Assembly (NCBI GenBank): GCA_019594055.1
Contig: JAFDTY010000009.1
Coordinates: forward strand, 1-37,291
DNA from: Candidatus Haladaptatiplasma halalkaliphilum
Lineage (GTDB): Archaea > Thermoplasmatota > Thermoplasmata > Halarchaeoplasmatales > Halarchaeoplasmataceae
DNA: 37,291 bases
Direction of reading: 5' to 3'
Position 1 is the first letter of the stretch. Every line of letters starts with the position of its first letter. The position numbers and the translations under genes are program-made. Of this stretch, positions 27,682 to 37,114 are shown piece by piece. The notes under the pieces are model-generated. The model saw only the letters and a list, made by a program, of their open reading frames with translations. It ran no database searches and was not told where the DNA came from.

Positions 27682-28596
27682 TTATGCTTTTCGTGAAGTT
27701 TCCATCTCGTATTCGTAAAGGTCCGAGGGTATGGTGCTGTCCTCGAATATCTTCCTGGCCTCCCTCTCCAATTCCCGTGCGTCCTCGTGTCTGGGACTTA
27801 TATGCACGATGAATAGTTTTCTCACACCGGCCTTCCTGGCTATCTCCGCTGCATGGGCCACTGAAGAGTGGCCGCGCTCCAGGGCGATGTCGGACATGTC
27901 ACTTTCAAGGGTGCCCTCGTGGACGAGCACATCCTCGCCCTTGGCGGCCTCCAGTATGTTGTTGGATGGCCTCGTGTCTCCGGAATAGATCAGTGTTCTC
28001 CCCTTTCTGGGGGGTCCCAGTATGTCGTCGGGGCCGATTTTTTTGCCGTCAACTTCCACGGTTTTACCCTTCTGTATCTTACCGAAGAGGGGTCCCTCCG
28101 GGACACCCATCTCCAGGGCCTTGGCCTTGTTGAAACGACCCGGTCGGTCGTGTTCCTTGAAAACGTACGCCAGGGCTGGAACGTTGTGGTCCGCTTCTAC
28201 CGTTCTCACGGAGAATTTTTTAAATTCCAGGTATGCACCGGGAAGGAGATCGTGTGCGCGGACCTGGAAATCGGGATTGAAGTAACCGAGTTTTGTTAGA
28301 ATGTCAAGTAGCTCCACCGTACCCCCGGGGCCGTAAACTTCAAGGGGTTCCTTGCGCTCGTTGAGCTTCATGCTCTGTATCAACCCGGGAAGGCCCAGGA
28401 AATGGTCGCCGTGAAAGTGTGTGAGAAATACCTTCCTGACGTCCATGAATGAAAGTGAAGAACGCATCATCTGCCTCTGTGTACCCTCCCCGCAGTCCAT
28501 GAGGTATACATCTCCGTCCAGTTCCACGGCCAGAGAGGACACGTTGCGTCGTGGCGATGGGTAGCTACCACCCGTACCCAGGAATACCAACTTCAT
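27682..28596 (-). CDS. rnz: Ribonuclease Z
   Basis: FLGTGGSYPSPRRNVSS, FLTHFHGDHFLGLPGL, IYSGDTRPSNNI, HEGTLESDM...HSSVAHAAEIA motifs. Confidence 0.95.
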   Translation of the reverse strand: MKLVFLGTGGSYPSPRRNVSSLAVELDGDVYLMDCGEGTQRQMMRSSLSFMDVRKVFLTHFHGDHFLGLPGLIQSMKLNERKEPLEVYGPGGTVELLDILTKLGYFNPDFQVRAHDLLPGAYLEFKKFSVRTVEADHNVPALAYVFKEHDRPGRFNKAKALEMGVPEGPLFGKIQKGKTVEVDGKKIGPDDILGPPRKGRTLIYSGDTRPSNNILEAAKGEDVLVHEGTLESDMSDIALERGHSSVAHAAEIARKAGVRKLFIVHISPRHEDARELEREARKIFEDSTIPSDLYEYEMETSRKA

Positions 28597-28771
28597 CTTT
28601 CATCCAGTGTCAGACGGTATATATCTTTTTGCCCCTTGTCCTCCGTTGGGCGGGCCCGCCCCTGTGCCTTGGCAACCCCTGACATACCGAAAAATACGGG
28701 AAACTTAAATATGTAATACTCTTATGGTCTCCGCAGGTGTTATTCTGGCGGAAGAAAGTAAGAAGGAAGAA

Positions 28772-29062
28772 ATGGCGGACGAGTCCAAGGAGAACACGCG
28801 TGATAAACTCATCTCCGGCCTTATGGAGGGTAAGAGGATGGATGCCTACGCGGAGCACCATACCGACAAGATGCACTACTGCTTCTTCTGTGAGAAGATA
28901 ACCTACAAGAAAGTGCCGGGTAAGGAGGTAGGAAATAAATGGCTGTGCATCAAATGCCTGCACAAATTGAAGGAGATAATCGAAGGGTTGGACCGGTGGG
29001 AAGAGGAGATGGCCATGGGCAGCAAGATGCAGGAGCAGCTGGACGAAAATTTGGGTATCTAA
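28772..29062 (+). CDS. Small zinc-ribbon-like protein of unknown function
   Basis: Track ORF 28724..29062; likely ATG at 28772 behind aagaaggaag. CFFCEKITYKKVPGKEVGNKWLCIKCL has paired CxxC motifs. Confidence 0.7.
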   Translation: MADESKENTRDKLISGLMEGKRMDAYAEHHTDKMHYCFFCEKITYKKVPGKEVGNKWLCIKCLHKLKEIIEGLDRWEEEMAMGSKMQEQLDENLGI

Positions 29063-29116
29063 CTTTTACTCACCCCTCTGCAAAGGATTGATATACCATT
29101 AGACGGTTTTGATAAC

Positions 29117-31438
29117 GTGGCTTACGAACACCCTTTGATCAAGGAAGGAGAGATAGAGGATAGGGCGTACCAGGTCAATATCGCCCGTACAGCCAGAGAG
29201 GTTTCAACCCTGGCCGTGCTGCCCACGGGCATGGGCAAGACCATCATCGCCTTCATGGTGATGGCCCACGTCAAGACCGAAGATCCCAACGGCAAGATAC
29301 TTTTTCTGGCACCCACGAAGCCACTGGTACACCAGCATGTAGCGGACATCGAAGAGCTGCTGGAGATGGGAAAACCGGCGGTATTCACCGGAGAGGTGAA
29401 GCCATCGGTAAGGGCGGATTTATGGAAAAAAAATCAAGTGATAGTTTCCACACCCCAGGTCATCCGAAACGACCTCATGTCTCAATCCATCAGCCTGGAT
29501 GACGTGTCCCTGATAATATTCGACGAGGCACACAGGGGTGTAGGGGGATACGCCTACGTGTTCATCGGTGAAAAGTATTCGGAGCAAGACGGACTCGCCC
29601 TGGGTCTCACCGCATCCCCGGGCAGCGAGGTGGACCAGATACTATCGGTGTGCGACAACCTGGGTTTCAGAAGGGTGGAGATAAGAACGAAGTACGATCC
29701 CGATGTGGTGGACTACGTAAAAAGACGTGAGTACAGATGGGTGAATGTGAGCCTGCCCCCTGTACAACGAAAGATAGTGAACAAGCTGAAGGACCTGCGA
29801 GAAAGGTACATAACAGACCTCCAGAGGTACGGACTTCTCCCGGGGCGAAAACCTGAACATGTATCGAAGAAGGCGTTACTGGAAGCCAACCGTCGTATAA
29901 GAATGCAGTTGAACAGCGGCGGCAAGAGATCCCTCTACAACGCCGCCAGCGTAGTGGCATCAGCCCTCAAACTGGACCACGCCATAGACCTTGGGGAGAC
30001 CCAGGGGCCTGAAGCCCTCAGGGAATTTCTGGAAAAGATGGAGAGTCAGGCCACCGGTAGGGGGGGAACCCTCGCCGCAAAAAGGTTGATGGAGAGTGAC
30101 GAGGTAAGCGAGGTTATTTCACTTCTTAAACACGTAGAACCGGAACACCCCAAGATAATCAAGGCCGTGGAAGTGGTAAGGGAGCAGCTGCAGTACCATA
30201 AAGATTCCAAGGTTATCGCCTTCACCTCGTACCGGCATACTGCAAGGATGCTGAAGGAAAAACTGGAGGAGCTGGAGGGGATAAGACCCGTTCGTTTCGT
30301 GGGTCAGGCGGACAAGGAAGGGGACAAGGGGCTCAAACAGCGAGAGCAGGTCAAGGCCATAGAGGATTTCGAAAAGGGCGTGTACAACGTGTTGGTGGCC
30401 ACCAGCGTGGGCGAGGAGGGACTCGACATACCGGCCACCGACCTCGTGGTATTCTTCGAACCAGTGGCCTCGGAGATACGGACCATTCAGAGACGGGGCA
30501 GAACGGCGAGGAAGAGAAAGGGCAAGGTGACCGTGCTGATAACGAAAAACACCAGGGACGAGGCCTACTACTGGACCAGCAGGTCCAAGGAGAAGAAGAT
30601 GGGTAATATCCTCAACCGTTTGAGAAGGGAGATAGAAGAAAAGGTGGGAAGAACACCCGAGGAAGAAGGTGGCGGCGGGGAACATCAAGTGGCCACCAAA
30701 AAAAGCAAGAAGGAGATGAAACAGGTACCGCCGGAAGTCCATGAATTATCGGAAGAGGGCCAGAGGTCCTTATTCGATTTCCAGACGAGTTTAGACCACA
30801 AGCCTGAAGACGTCCGTGAGATCACCATCGATTCCAGGGAACAGAACAGCAAGGTGGTGAAGGAACTCTTTCTGAAGGGAGTGAAGATAAAAACGGCGAG
30901 ATTGACCACGGGAGATTATCTGATCTCGGAGAACACCGTGGTGGAGAGGAAATCCGTCGACGACTTTCTGGAATCCCTAACCGACGGCCGCCTGTTCTCC
31001 CAGGCGAAGGCCCTTTCAAGGGAATACGGTAAACCCCTGATGATAATAGAGGGCGAAGGACTCTATCACAGGCGCAATATAGACGAAAGGGCTATCCATG
31101 GGGCACTCGCCTCCCTTGTAACCGATTTCAACATACCCCTTTTGATGACCAGGGATGAGGGGGAGACGGCATCGCTCATACATGCAGTCCTCGCCCGGGG
31201 AAAGGGGAATAACGGCAGGACCGTACCCCTGCGCAAGAACAAGGAGAGCATGTCCTCGCGGGATTCAAAACTTTTCATACTGGAGGGCCTGCCCAACGTA
31301 TCGGGCATGCTTGCCGAAAGACTTCTCGAACATTTCGGAAGCGTCCGGGCGGTATTCGAAGCGGACGAAAATGAGTTGAGGAAGGTGAAGGGTATCGGCC
31401 CGGTCACGGCAAAGAGGATAGTGGAGCTGGTGAGATGA
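29117..31438 (+). CDS. hef: Hef-type helicase/nuclease (FANCM/XPF-like), intact helicase and ERCC4 domains plus HhH
   Basis: PTGMGKTIIAFMV, IIFDEAHRGVGGYAYVFI, QRRGRTARKRKG; nuclease VVERKSVDDFLESLTDGRLFSQAKAL; C-terminal VKGIGPVTAKRIVELV. GTG start. Confidence 0.95.
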   Translation: MAYEHPLIKEGEIEDRAYQVNIARTAREVSTLAVLPTGMGKTIIAFMVMAHVKTEDPNGKILFLAPTKPLVHQHVADIEELLEMGKPAVFTGEVKPSVRADLWKKNQVIVSTPQVIRNDLMSQSISLDDVSLIIFDEAHRGVGGYAYVFIGEKYSEQDGLALGLTASPGSEVDQILSVCDNLGFRRVEIRTKYDPDVVDYVKRREYRWVNVSLPPVQRKIVNKLKDLRERYITDLQRYGLLPGRKPEHVSKKALLEANRRIRMQLNSGGKRSLYNAASVVASALKLDHAIDLGETQGPEALREFLEKMESQATGRGGTLAAKRLMESDEVSEVISLLKHVEPEHPKIIKAVEVVREQLQYHKDSKVIAFTSYRHTARMLKEKLEELEGIRPVRFVGQADKEGDKGLKQREQVKAIEDFEKGVYNVLVATSVGEEGLDIPATDLVVFFEPVASEIRTIQRRGRTARKRKGKVTVLITKNTRDEAYYWTSRSKEKKMGNILNRLRREIEEKVGRTPEEEGGGGEHQVATKKSKKEMKQVPPEVHELSEEGQRSLFDFQTSLDHKPEDVREITIDSREQNSKVVKELFLKGVKIKTARLTTGDYLISENTVVERKSVDDFLESLTDGRLFSQAKALSREYGKPLMIIEGEGLYHRRNIDERAIHGALASLVTDFNIPLLMTRDEGETASLIHAVLARGKGNNGRTVPLRKNKESMSSRDSKLFILEGLPNVSGMLAERLLEHFGSVRAVFEADENELRKVKGIGPVTAKRIVELVR

Positions 31439-31474
31439 AAACGATTAAGTACATACTGTGCATAACCATCGCAC

Positions 31475-31819
31475 ATGAAGTTCCCTACAGAACAGGATGA
31501 TATGGACTGCCAGGAGGCGCTCCGCTGCCTTTTCAGCCTCACGGAACTTGACGGGATAGTACTTGAAACCCTCCGGGACGGCGACGAGTTCCGTTCCAAC
31601 GAGATGGCCGAGATCATCGGGAAGGACCAGAGTACCGCATACCGTTCCCTGGAAAAATTGGTCAAGTGCGGGTTCGCATACAAGGAAAGGCACAACATAC
31701 GCAACGGCGGGTACTACTTCTGCTATTCGGCAAGACCGCTGGAGATGGTAAAGGAGGATGCCCTGGAGTACCTTGAAGGATGTTACAACCGGTTCAAAAA
31801 GGCCATCCGGGACCTTTAG
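31475..31819 (+). CDS. TrmB/MarR-like winged-helix transcriptional regulator
   Basis: 114 aa; FRSNEMAEIIGKDQSTAYRSLEKLVKCGFAYKERHNIRNGGYYFCYSA wHTH pattern. Confidence 0.78.
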   Translation: MKFPTEQDDMDCQEALRCLFSLTELDGIVLETLRDGDEFRSNEMAEIIGKDQSTAYRSLEKLVKCGFAYKERHNIRNGGYYFCYSARPLEMVKEDALEYLEGCYNRFKKAIRDL

Positions 31820-32145
31820 AACTCGTAGACCCTATCAACCTCTTCCTTGAAATTCTTTGCGTTGTGCATCCCCTTCACCTGATGCACCACCTTTCCGTGG
31901 TCGAAGAAGACGAAGGCCGGTATGGCCTGGATGCCGTACCTGGATGCGATATTCGCGTTTTCCTCCACGTTCACCTTCACGAATCTTACCCGGGAGCCGT
32001 ACTCCGCGGCGAGACTTTCTATTACGGGGTTCATCGCCAGGCACGGTGAGCACCATGTTGCCCAAAAATCCACTATCACCCTGTGGTGTTTGCTTATAAA
32101 TTCATCGAAATCGTCTTCGTCCAATTTGAATACTTTATCCGTCAT
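31816..32145 (-). CDS. Thioredoxin
   Basis: VIVDFWATWCSPCLAMNPVIESLAAEY...GIQAIPAFVFFDHGK; convergent 4-nt overlap with the upstream regulator. Confidence 0.95.
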   Translation of the reverse strand: MTDKVFKLDEDDFDEFISKHHRVIVDFWATWCSPCLAMNPVIESLAAEYGSRVRFVKVNVEENANIASRYGIQAIPAFVFFDHGKVVHQVKGMHNAKNFKEEVDRVYEF

Positions 32146-32248
32146 CCGAATACACCTTCATACATGCTTGACGTGAGAGAAGTGCACGGGATATTTAGAT
32201 TTAACGCAGCCCCCAAAGGGTTTTTACCGTAAGGGTCGTTCCATAGTC

Positions 32249-33235
32249 ATGCACGAACTGGTATTCGAGCTGTCAGGCCCCTATTACGAACTTGCTTGGG
32301 CAGAGATAAGGGGAGTGATGGAGGGAAATGGGCACGGATGCCGAACCGTCAGTTACCAGGAGGGGTTGCTGATAGTGGAGACGGATGCTCCGCCGGAAGT
32401 GCTTTGCGGAAAGTTGGGATTGACACATCGCATACTGTACCATCTGGGAACCACCGACAGGGAGAGATTGATGGCAGGAGATACGGGCATAAAACTTCCT
32501 CCCGGGAGTGCCGCGGTGGTCACAAGACGTATCGGGGGCAGGGAGGTCGATTCCATGGAGATCAACAGGGGGTTCGGCGGTGAGATATCACGTGACAATC
32601 CCATAGACCTGGAGAGACCTGTGCATTCTGTGATAGTGCTGGTGAGCGAAAGTTGTGTCGTGGGTCGGTTGGCCTGCGTGGTGGACAAAAAGGGGATGTC
32701 CCGGCGGCTGGTGAAGAACAGACCGTATTTCTCCCCCGTATCACTGGAGCCCAAGTATGCAAGGGCACTGGTCAACATGGCAAGACCGGCAAAGGGACTT
32801 ACCATCCACGACCCCTTCTGCGGTACCGGGGGGATCCTCCTGGAGGCGGCGGAGATGGGTTACAAGGTATCCGGGGGGGATACGGACCCCATGATGGTGG
32901 AGGGGTGCAGAAGGAACCTTCGCACCTACAACCTTCAGGGTAACGTTTGGGAAGGTGATGTTTCACAAAATATACCCGAGGGGATAGACCGCATAGTAAC
33001 GGACCCCCCCTACGGCCGTTCTTCCAGTTCACGGGGCGAGGACATCCGTACCGTGTACTCAAGATTGCTGTTAACTGCAAGTGAGAGATTGGGGGATAAG
33101 GGATACCTGGCCGTCATTTTCCCCGGTAAAAGATATTACCGGCTCGGAAGTGAATATCTCTCCCCCGTGGAGATGCACCGTACAAGGGTACACTCCAGCC
33201 TGGAACGTTATTTTTGCCTGTTCAGAAAGGAGTGA
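32249..33235 (+). CDS. tRNA guanosine-N2 methyltransferase, Trm-G10/Trm11-like
   Basis: IHDPFCGTGGILLEAAEMGYKVSGGDTD SAM motif and RIVTDPPYGRSSSSRGED catalytic DPPY; THUMP-like N-terminal region. Confidence 0.9.
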   Translation: MHELVFELSGPYYELAWAEIRGVMEGNGHGCRTVSYQEGLLIVETDAPPEVLCGKLGLTHRILYHLGTTDRERLMAGDTGIKLPPGSAAVVTRRIGGREVDSMEINRGFGGEISRDNPIDLERPVHSVIVLVSESCVVGRLACVVDKKGMSRRLVKNRPYFSPVSLEPKYARALVNMARPAKGLTIHDPFCGTGGILLEAAEMGYKVSGGDTDPMMVEGCRRNLRTYNLQGNVWEGDVSQNIPEGIDRIVTDPPYGRSSSSRGEDIRTVYSRLLLTASERLGDKGYLAVIFPGKRYYRLGSEYLSPVEMHRTRVHSSLERYFCLFRKE

Positions 33236-33238
33236 CGT

Positions 33239-35104
33239 TCAGGTGATGAGCACTCCGAACACATCCACCGTGTCGGACTGGCCGCTGCCGAGGGAGGTGA
33301 TCTCTATGGTGACGATTATCAGGACCACGCCGCTGCGGGTGGCGTGTTCACGTGAACCTATGTGGAATACCATCTCTTGGGTGAAGTCGGAGGTTAAGAT
33401 CACGGTGAAATCGGCACCGTCTCCGGAGGATATGTTCAATGTTAGATCATCGTACCGCATGTTTCCGTGAAGGAAACGAACGGACCAACTCTCGTTGCTC
33501 ACCTCCCCGGGGGCTACTAAATAGGTATCGTCCCGGCCCTTGTTGGATATACCTATCACAAAACTCGCCTCACCGTCGTCCACCATCTTTACCCGATCAC
33601 CTATCACTTCTACCTCAAAGGAGTGATCCAACTGGGCGACAAGTCTTTTGGCTCTCTCCCTGCCGGTGGCCTGGGATTCCACCGTGAAGAACACATCGGT
33701 CCTTTCCACCGCACCGGGAAGGGGCGATATCTCCAGCCTAACGCTGCGATTGTCACCCGGTTCCAGCTTGAACTCTGTGTGGTTTCCTTCGACTTGTTCC
33801 CATTGGGTTTCGTTATTGAACATAGGTTCCACGAATAGACGTCCGCTCCATGAGCGATTCTGTATGCTGTAACTCAGATTGTAGGTGTCCGCATTGGGCT
33901 TGCCCGTATTGGTGATCGTCAGAGTGTAGACCGCACTTTCATTGAATGGGATAGACTGATCGGCCGCCCCGTCCAACTCTATGGTGAAATCATACCTGAA
34001 GGTCTCCTCCCCTATGGGGATGGGATGGAAACAGGCGAGGAGCAGGACCATTGCCATTATCCCCACGCCCTTGCGTTTGAGATCCAGTTTACCGAGCTCG
34101 TTGAGGGGAGGGGGATGTTTAAGGCCCACGAAGAAAAGCAGGAAGATGGCGAAGATAAGCCATCCGGGATAGAATAGTATACCGAAGATCAGAAGGAATC
34201 CCGCGGCGATGTAGCTGGCGTATTTCGCCCCTTCGCCAAGAAGAGCTCGTACGATGTGTCCGCCGTCGAGCTGTCCCGCCGGTAACAGGTTCAAACCCGT
34301 CACCAGAAATCCCACCCATCCCGCAAAGGCGGTGGGATGCATGGTGGTGCCCGTGCTGAAGGGTAATATGCGGTCAAGTGCCATGAAGATCAAGGGATAG
34401 TTTATGACCCAGGCCACACCCTCGAAGTCCTGGGGGAGAGGCCTGTCCATGACCCCGCCCAGGTACAGACCGAGTATGGCCACGGGCACCGCGACTATGA
34501 AACCGCATATGGGACCGGCAACACCGAGATCCAGGAGTGATTTCCTGTCGGGGATGGGTTCTCTTATGCTTATGAAAGCGCCGATGGTCCCCAGGGGGGG
34601 TGCGAAGGGGAGGAAGAAGGGTAGTGATGCCTCGATGCCGTGGTGCCTCGCCATGTAATAATGACCCATCTCGTGGATACCCAGTATCGTCATCAGGGGA
34701 AGTGTGAAGAAGAGTGCACCGTTCACAAGGTTGTAAGTGGAAAATAGGGGCTCCACCGAATCGTAAGATGCCCACCACCACATACCCGCTATTAGGGTTG
34801 TACCGATGGTAACGAACAGCATTATTAGGTTGACCTTTGAAGAGCGAAATTTTCGTTCCTGCTGTTTCTTCACGCTTATTATGAACTCTCCCTTTTCCTT
34901 CCTCAGGAAGGGTACGAAGTTCAGGGGTACCAGAAATCTCCTGAGTTCGTCGAATCTTTCTTCGAAGTCGTCACCCTCGACTATCCGAACGTAGACGTTG
35001 ACTATATCGAACTCCACCTCGGTCCTGTAAACGGTGAAACGCCTTCCTATCTCTGATTGGATGAACTCTATATCGTTCTTGAACTCATCTGGCCTTCTGA
35101 CCAT
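33239..35104 (-). CDS. Site-2 protease (M50) with C-terminal extracellular Ig-like extension
   Basis: GIHEMGHYYMARHHG, LNLLPAGQLDGGHIVRALLG; C-terminal YTLTITNTGKPNADTYNLSYSIQN resembles NEW3/CARDB-type domains. Confidence 0.87.
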   Translation of the reverse strand: MVRRPDEFKNDIEFIQSEIGRRFTVYRTEVEFDIVNVYVRIVEGDDFEERFDELRRFLVPLNFVPFLRKEKGEFIISVKKQQERKFRSSKVNLIMLFVTIGTTLIAGMWWWASYDSVEPLFSTYNLVNGALFFTLPLMTILGIHEMGHYYMARHHGIEASLPFFLPFAPPLGTIGAFISIREPIPDRKSLLDLGVAGPICGFIVAVPVAILGLYLGGVMDRPLPQDFEGVAWVINYPLIFMALDRILPFSTGTTMHPTAFAGWVGFLVTGLNLLPAGQLDGGHIVRALLGEGAKYASYIAAGFLLIFGILFYPGWLIFAIFLLFFVGLKHPPPLNELGKLDLKRKGVGIMAMVLLLACFHPIPIGEETFRYDFTIELDGAADQSIPFNESAVYTLTITNTGKPNADTYNLSYSIQNRSWSGRLFVEPMFNNETQWEQVEGNHTEFKLEPGDNRSVRLEISPLPGAVERTDVFFTVESQATGRERAKRLVAQLDHSFEVEVIGDRVKMVDDGEASFVIGISNKGRDDTYLVAPGEVSNESWSVRFLHGNMRYDDLTLNISSGDGADFTVILTSDFTQEMVFHIGSREHATRSGVVLIIVTIEITSLGSGQSDTVDVFGVLIT

Positions 35105-35204
35105 ACCTGATTTCTTACGGGCAAGGTAGTAATAAGTCTTGTGCTCCCATAACCATGGACGGTGAAGAAAGGTTTATCACCACCTTGATTATACGTAAGC
35201 CCTG

Positions 35205-35708
35205 ATGCGAAAACTCCGGCCTGACAAAAGTGGTGACGTACTGGGTATCCCCCTGGAATTGATGGTAATAGTGCTGGTGATGGCCATCGCCATCCCCATG
35301 GTTTGGGGCTTTGCCGGTATGTACATAAGGGAGCAAACTGACACTAACCTTAGAGGGGAGCTGGCACAGTTAAGGTACGCGATCGAGAAGGTGGCGGCCT
35401 CCGAGGTGGGCAACGTGCGTACCATCCGACTGGAATTTTCAAGCCACCCCATGGCAAGGATAGATTATGTTGAGATAGGTGGCGATGCACTGTACCAGTT
35501 TCAGCAGATAAGATATTCCCTGGGAGGCAGGGGACAGAACACCTATAACCTGGGTGATCTTTTCGTATCCAATTTCAGTCACGAAGGGTTCAGGACACTG
35601 GATATATCCGGACCCGGGACAACGTTGTTCGTCAAGAGAGGCGGGCATACGTACATGGACACGGAGGTCATAGAGATAGGGATAGTGGGTGATGTTTATG
35701 TGCCGTAA
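35205..35708 (+). CDS. Pilin-like secreted protein with a single N-terminal TM helix
   Basis: MRKLRPDKSGDVLGIPLELMVIVLVMAIAIPMVWGFAG then soluble beta-rich domain; similar in layout to the next gene. Confidence 0.7.
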   Translation: MRKLRPDKSGDVLGIPLELMVIVLVMAIAIPMVWGFAGMYIREQTDTNLRGELAQLRYAIEKVAASEVGNVRTIRLEFSSHPMARIDYVEIGGDALYQFQQIRYSLGGRGQNTYNLGDLFVSNFSHEGFRTLDISGPGTTLFVKRGGHTYMDTEVIEIGIVGDVYVP

Positions 35709-36213
35709 AATACCCATGAGAAAGGGTGTTGAGGGTATCACGGAGTTACCCTTCAAACTCATCATTATGGTGATGCTCATCGCCGTGGTCGTTCCCGTGA
35801 GTATCATCAGTTACCGTGATGTCAGACGCAGTGCATTCGACACCCATCTGAGGGACGAATTGAACAAGATAACCAAACTGGCAACCGTTATTTCAAGGGA
35901 GGGCAACCTTTCCAGCGCTCACGTGGAACTGGACATATCCGGGGACATGTTCGCCGGTGTTACCCATGTTAGCTTCGGGGATAGTGTCGGGGGTGATACA
36001 CACCTCATCGAATACCGGATGAACTGGAGGGGCCATTCGGAGTACGTACATGTGAGGGATTTTCAGCTTAGCTCCCCCGTGAACAGCAGTTTCACCCTGA
36101 GGCGAGGTACTTACCGCCTGAGCCTTACGAACCTTCATCTATCGGAAGATAGTACGGTGATGATCGTATCCCTCGTGGGGCAGCGGATCGATCACGATAG
36201 TTTTTACACCTGA
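35689..36213 (+). CDS. Pilin-like secreted protein, paralogous in layout to the preceding gene
   Basis: MRKGVEGITELPFKLIIMVMLIAVVVPVSIIS, a class III signal-peptide-like N-terminus; overlaps the end of 35205..35708. Confidence 0.7.
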   Translation: MMFMCRKIPMRKGVEGITELPFKLIIMVMLIAVVVPVSIISYRDVRRSAFDTHLRDELNKITKLATVISREGNLSSAHVELDISGDMFAGVTHVSFGDSVGGDTHLIEYRMNWRGHSEYVHVRDFQLSSPVNSSFTLRRGTYRLSLTNLHLSEDSTVMIVSLVGQRIDHDSFYT

Positions 36214-36665
36214 TCCGGGGAAAAATCATCCAGGCTTCTCTTTTTCCAGCTCCCGCCTTTACCCATATGTATAACTTCCCAGCCATCTTCTTCCAGCCTT
36301 TCAGCGATGTGTCGACGATGGCATCTCGTGGGATCCTTTTCGAGACACATCATGGCGGTGGGACCCTTTGCCGCGAGTTCCTTTAACTCGTGGTAGGCAT
36401 CCCTCCAACTTTCCCTGTCCATGGCCATGGGATAGTCATCTTCCAGCATACCTCCCAGGGCGGGTATGTGCACGTACATTATGCTCTTACCGAACAGGGT
36501 GTCTTTCAACTTATCGTCGTTGAAATCTTCTCTCCTCGATCTGGGGATGGAACGAACATCCACGAGATGGTTGATGCCCTTATCCAAGAGGAGTTTTATG
36601 AACTCTTCAAGTGTCTTTCCTTCGTAGCCCAGGGTGTATATGGTCTTCACGGTGGCGAATATCAT
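36204..36665 (-). CDS. DUF488 family protein
   Basis: Track ORF 36204..36755 trimmed to MIFATVKTIYTLGYEGKTLEEFIKLLLDKGINHLVDVRSIPRSR...MCLEKDPTRCHRRHIAERL. Confidence 0.9.
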   Translation of the reverse strand: MIFATVKTIYTLGYEGKTLEEFIKLLLDKGINHLVDVRSIPRSRREDFNDDKLKDTLFGKSIMYVHIPALGGMLEDDYPMAMDRESWRDAYHELKELAAKGPTAMMCLEKDPTRCHRRHIAERLEEDGWEVIHMGKGGSWKKRSLDDFSPDQV

Positions 36666-36755
36666 AAGTACCATAAATATATTTTGGATTGATTTATGGG
36701 AGATCATTGGAAGGGGACAGAAATATTTATATACCGTATGTCTCTTGTATGACAC

Positions 36756-36776
36756 ACGACAGACAAAAGCTGTCGT
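36756..36776 (+). promoter_or_regulatory. Operator-like perfect inverted repeat downstream of the TATA box of the RHH gene
   Basis: ACGACAG-acaaaag-CTGTCGT; TATA-like aaatatttatatacc just upstream (about 36721-36735). Confidence 0.55.
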
Positions 36777-36797
36777 TTAGATGTACAGGTGGAACCA

Positions 36798-37031
36798 ATG
36801 ATCGACACCGAGAAGATAACCGTAAGGCTCCCGAAAAACTTCATCAAGGAGCTGGACTTCCTGGTGGAGGTCGATGATTTCCCTTCCCGCTCTGAAGCCA
36901 TAAGGACGGCCGTACGCGACATGTTGTATTATCGTGTCGAGATGGCGGCCGAGAAGGCTGAGAAGATGGCGAGGATCGAGCGGGCAATGACCCAGGCAAA
37001 GGCAGTACGAGACGAATATTTAAAACCTTAA
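36798..37031 (+). CDS. Ribbon-helix-helix (CopG/Arc-type) transcriptional regulator
   Basis: MIDTEKITVRLPKNFIKELDFLVEVDDFPSRSEAIRTAVRDMLYYR; aggtgg upstream of ATG 36798 (track uses GTG 36789). Confidence 0.88.
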   Translation: MIDTEKITVRLPKNFIKELDFLVEVDDFPSRSEAIRTAVRDMLYYRVEMAAEKAEKMARIERAMTQAKAVRDEYLKP

Positions 37032-37114
37032 TTTCAAAAGATGCACTCTAACCCGTAAAATCCCCTTTACTGTCTTTGCCTGAGTCCATCACGATAATAT
37101 ATCTCCCCCCTTTC

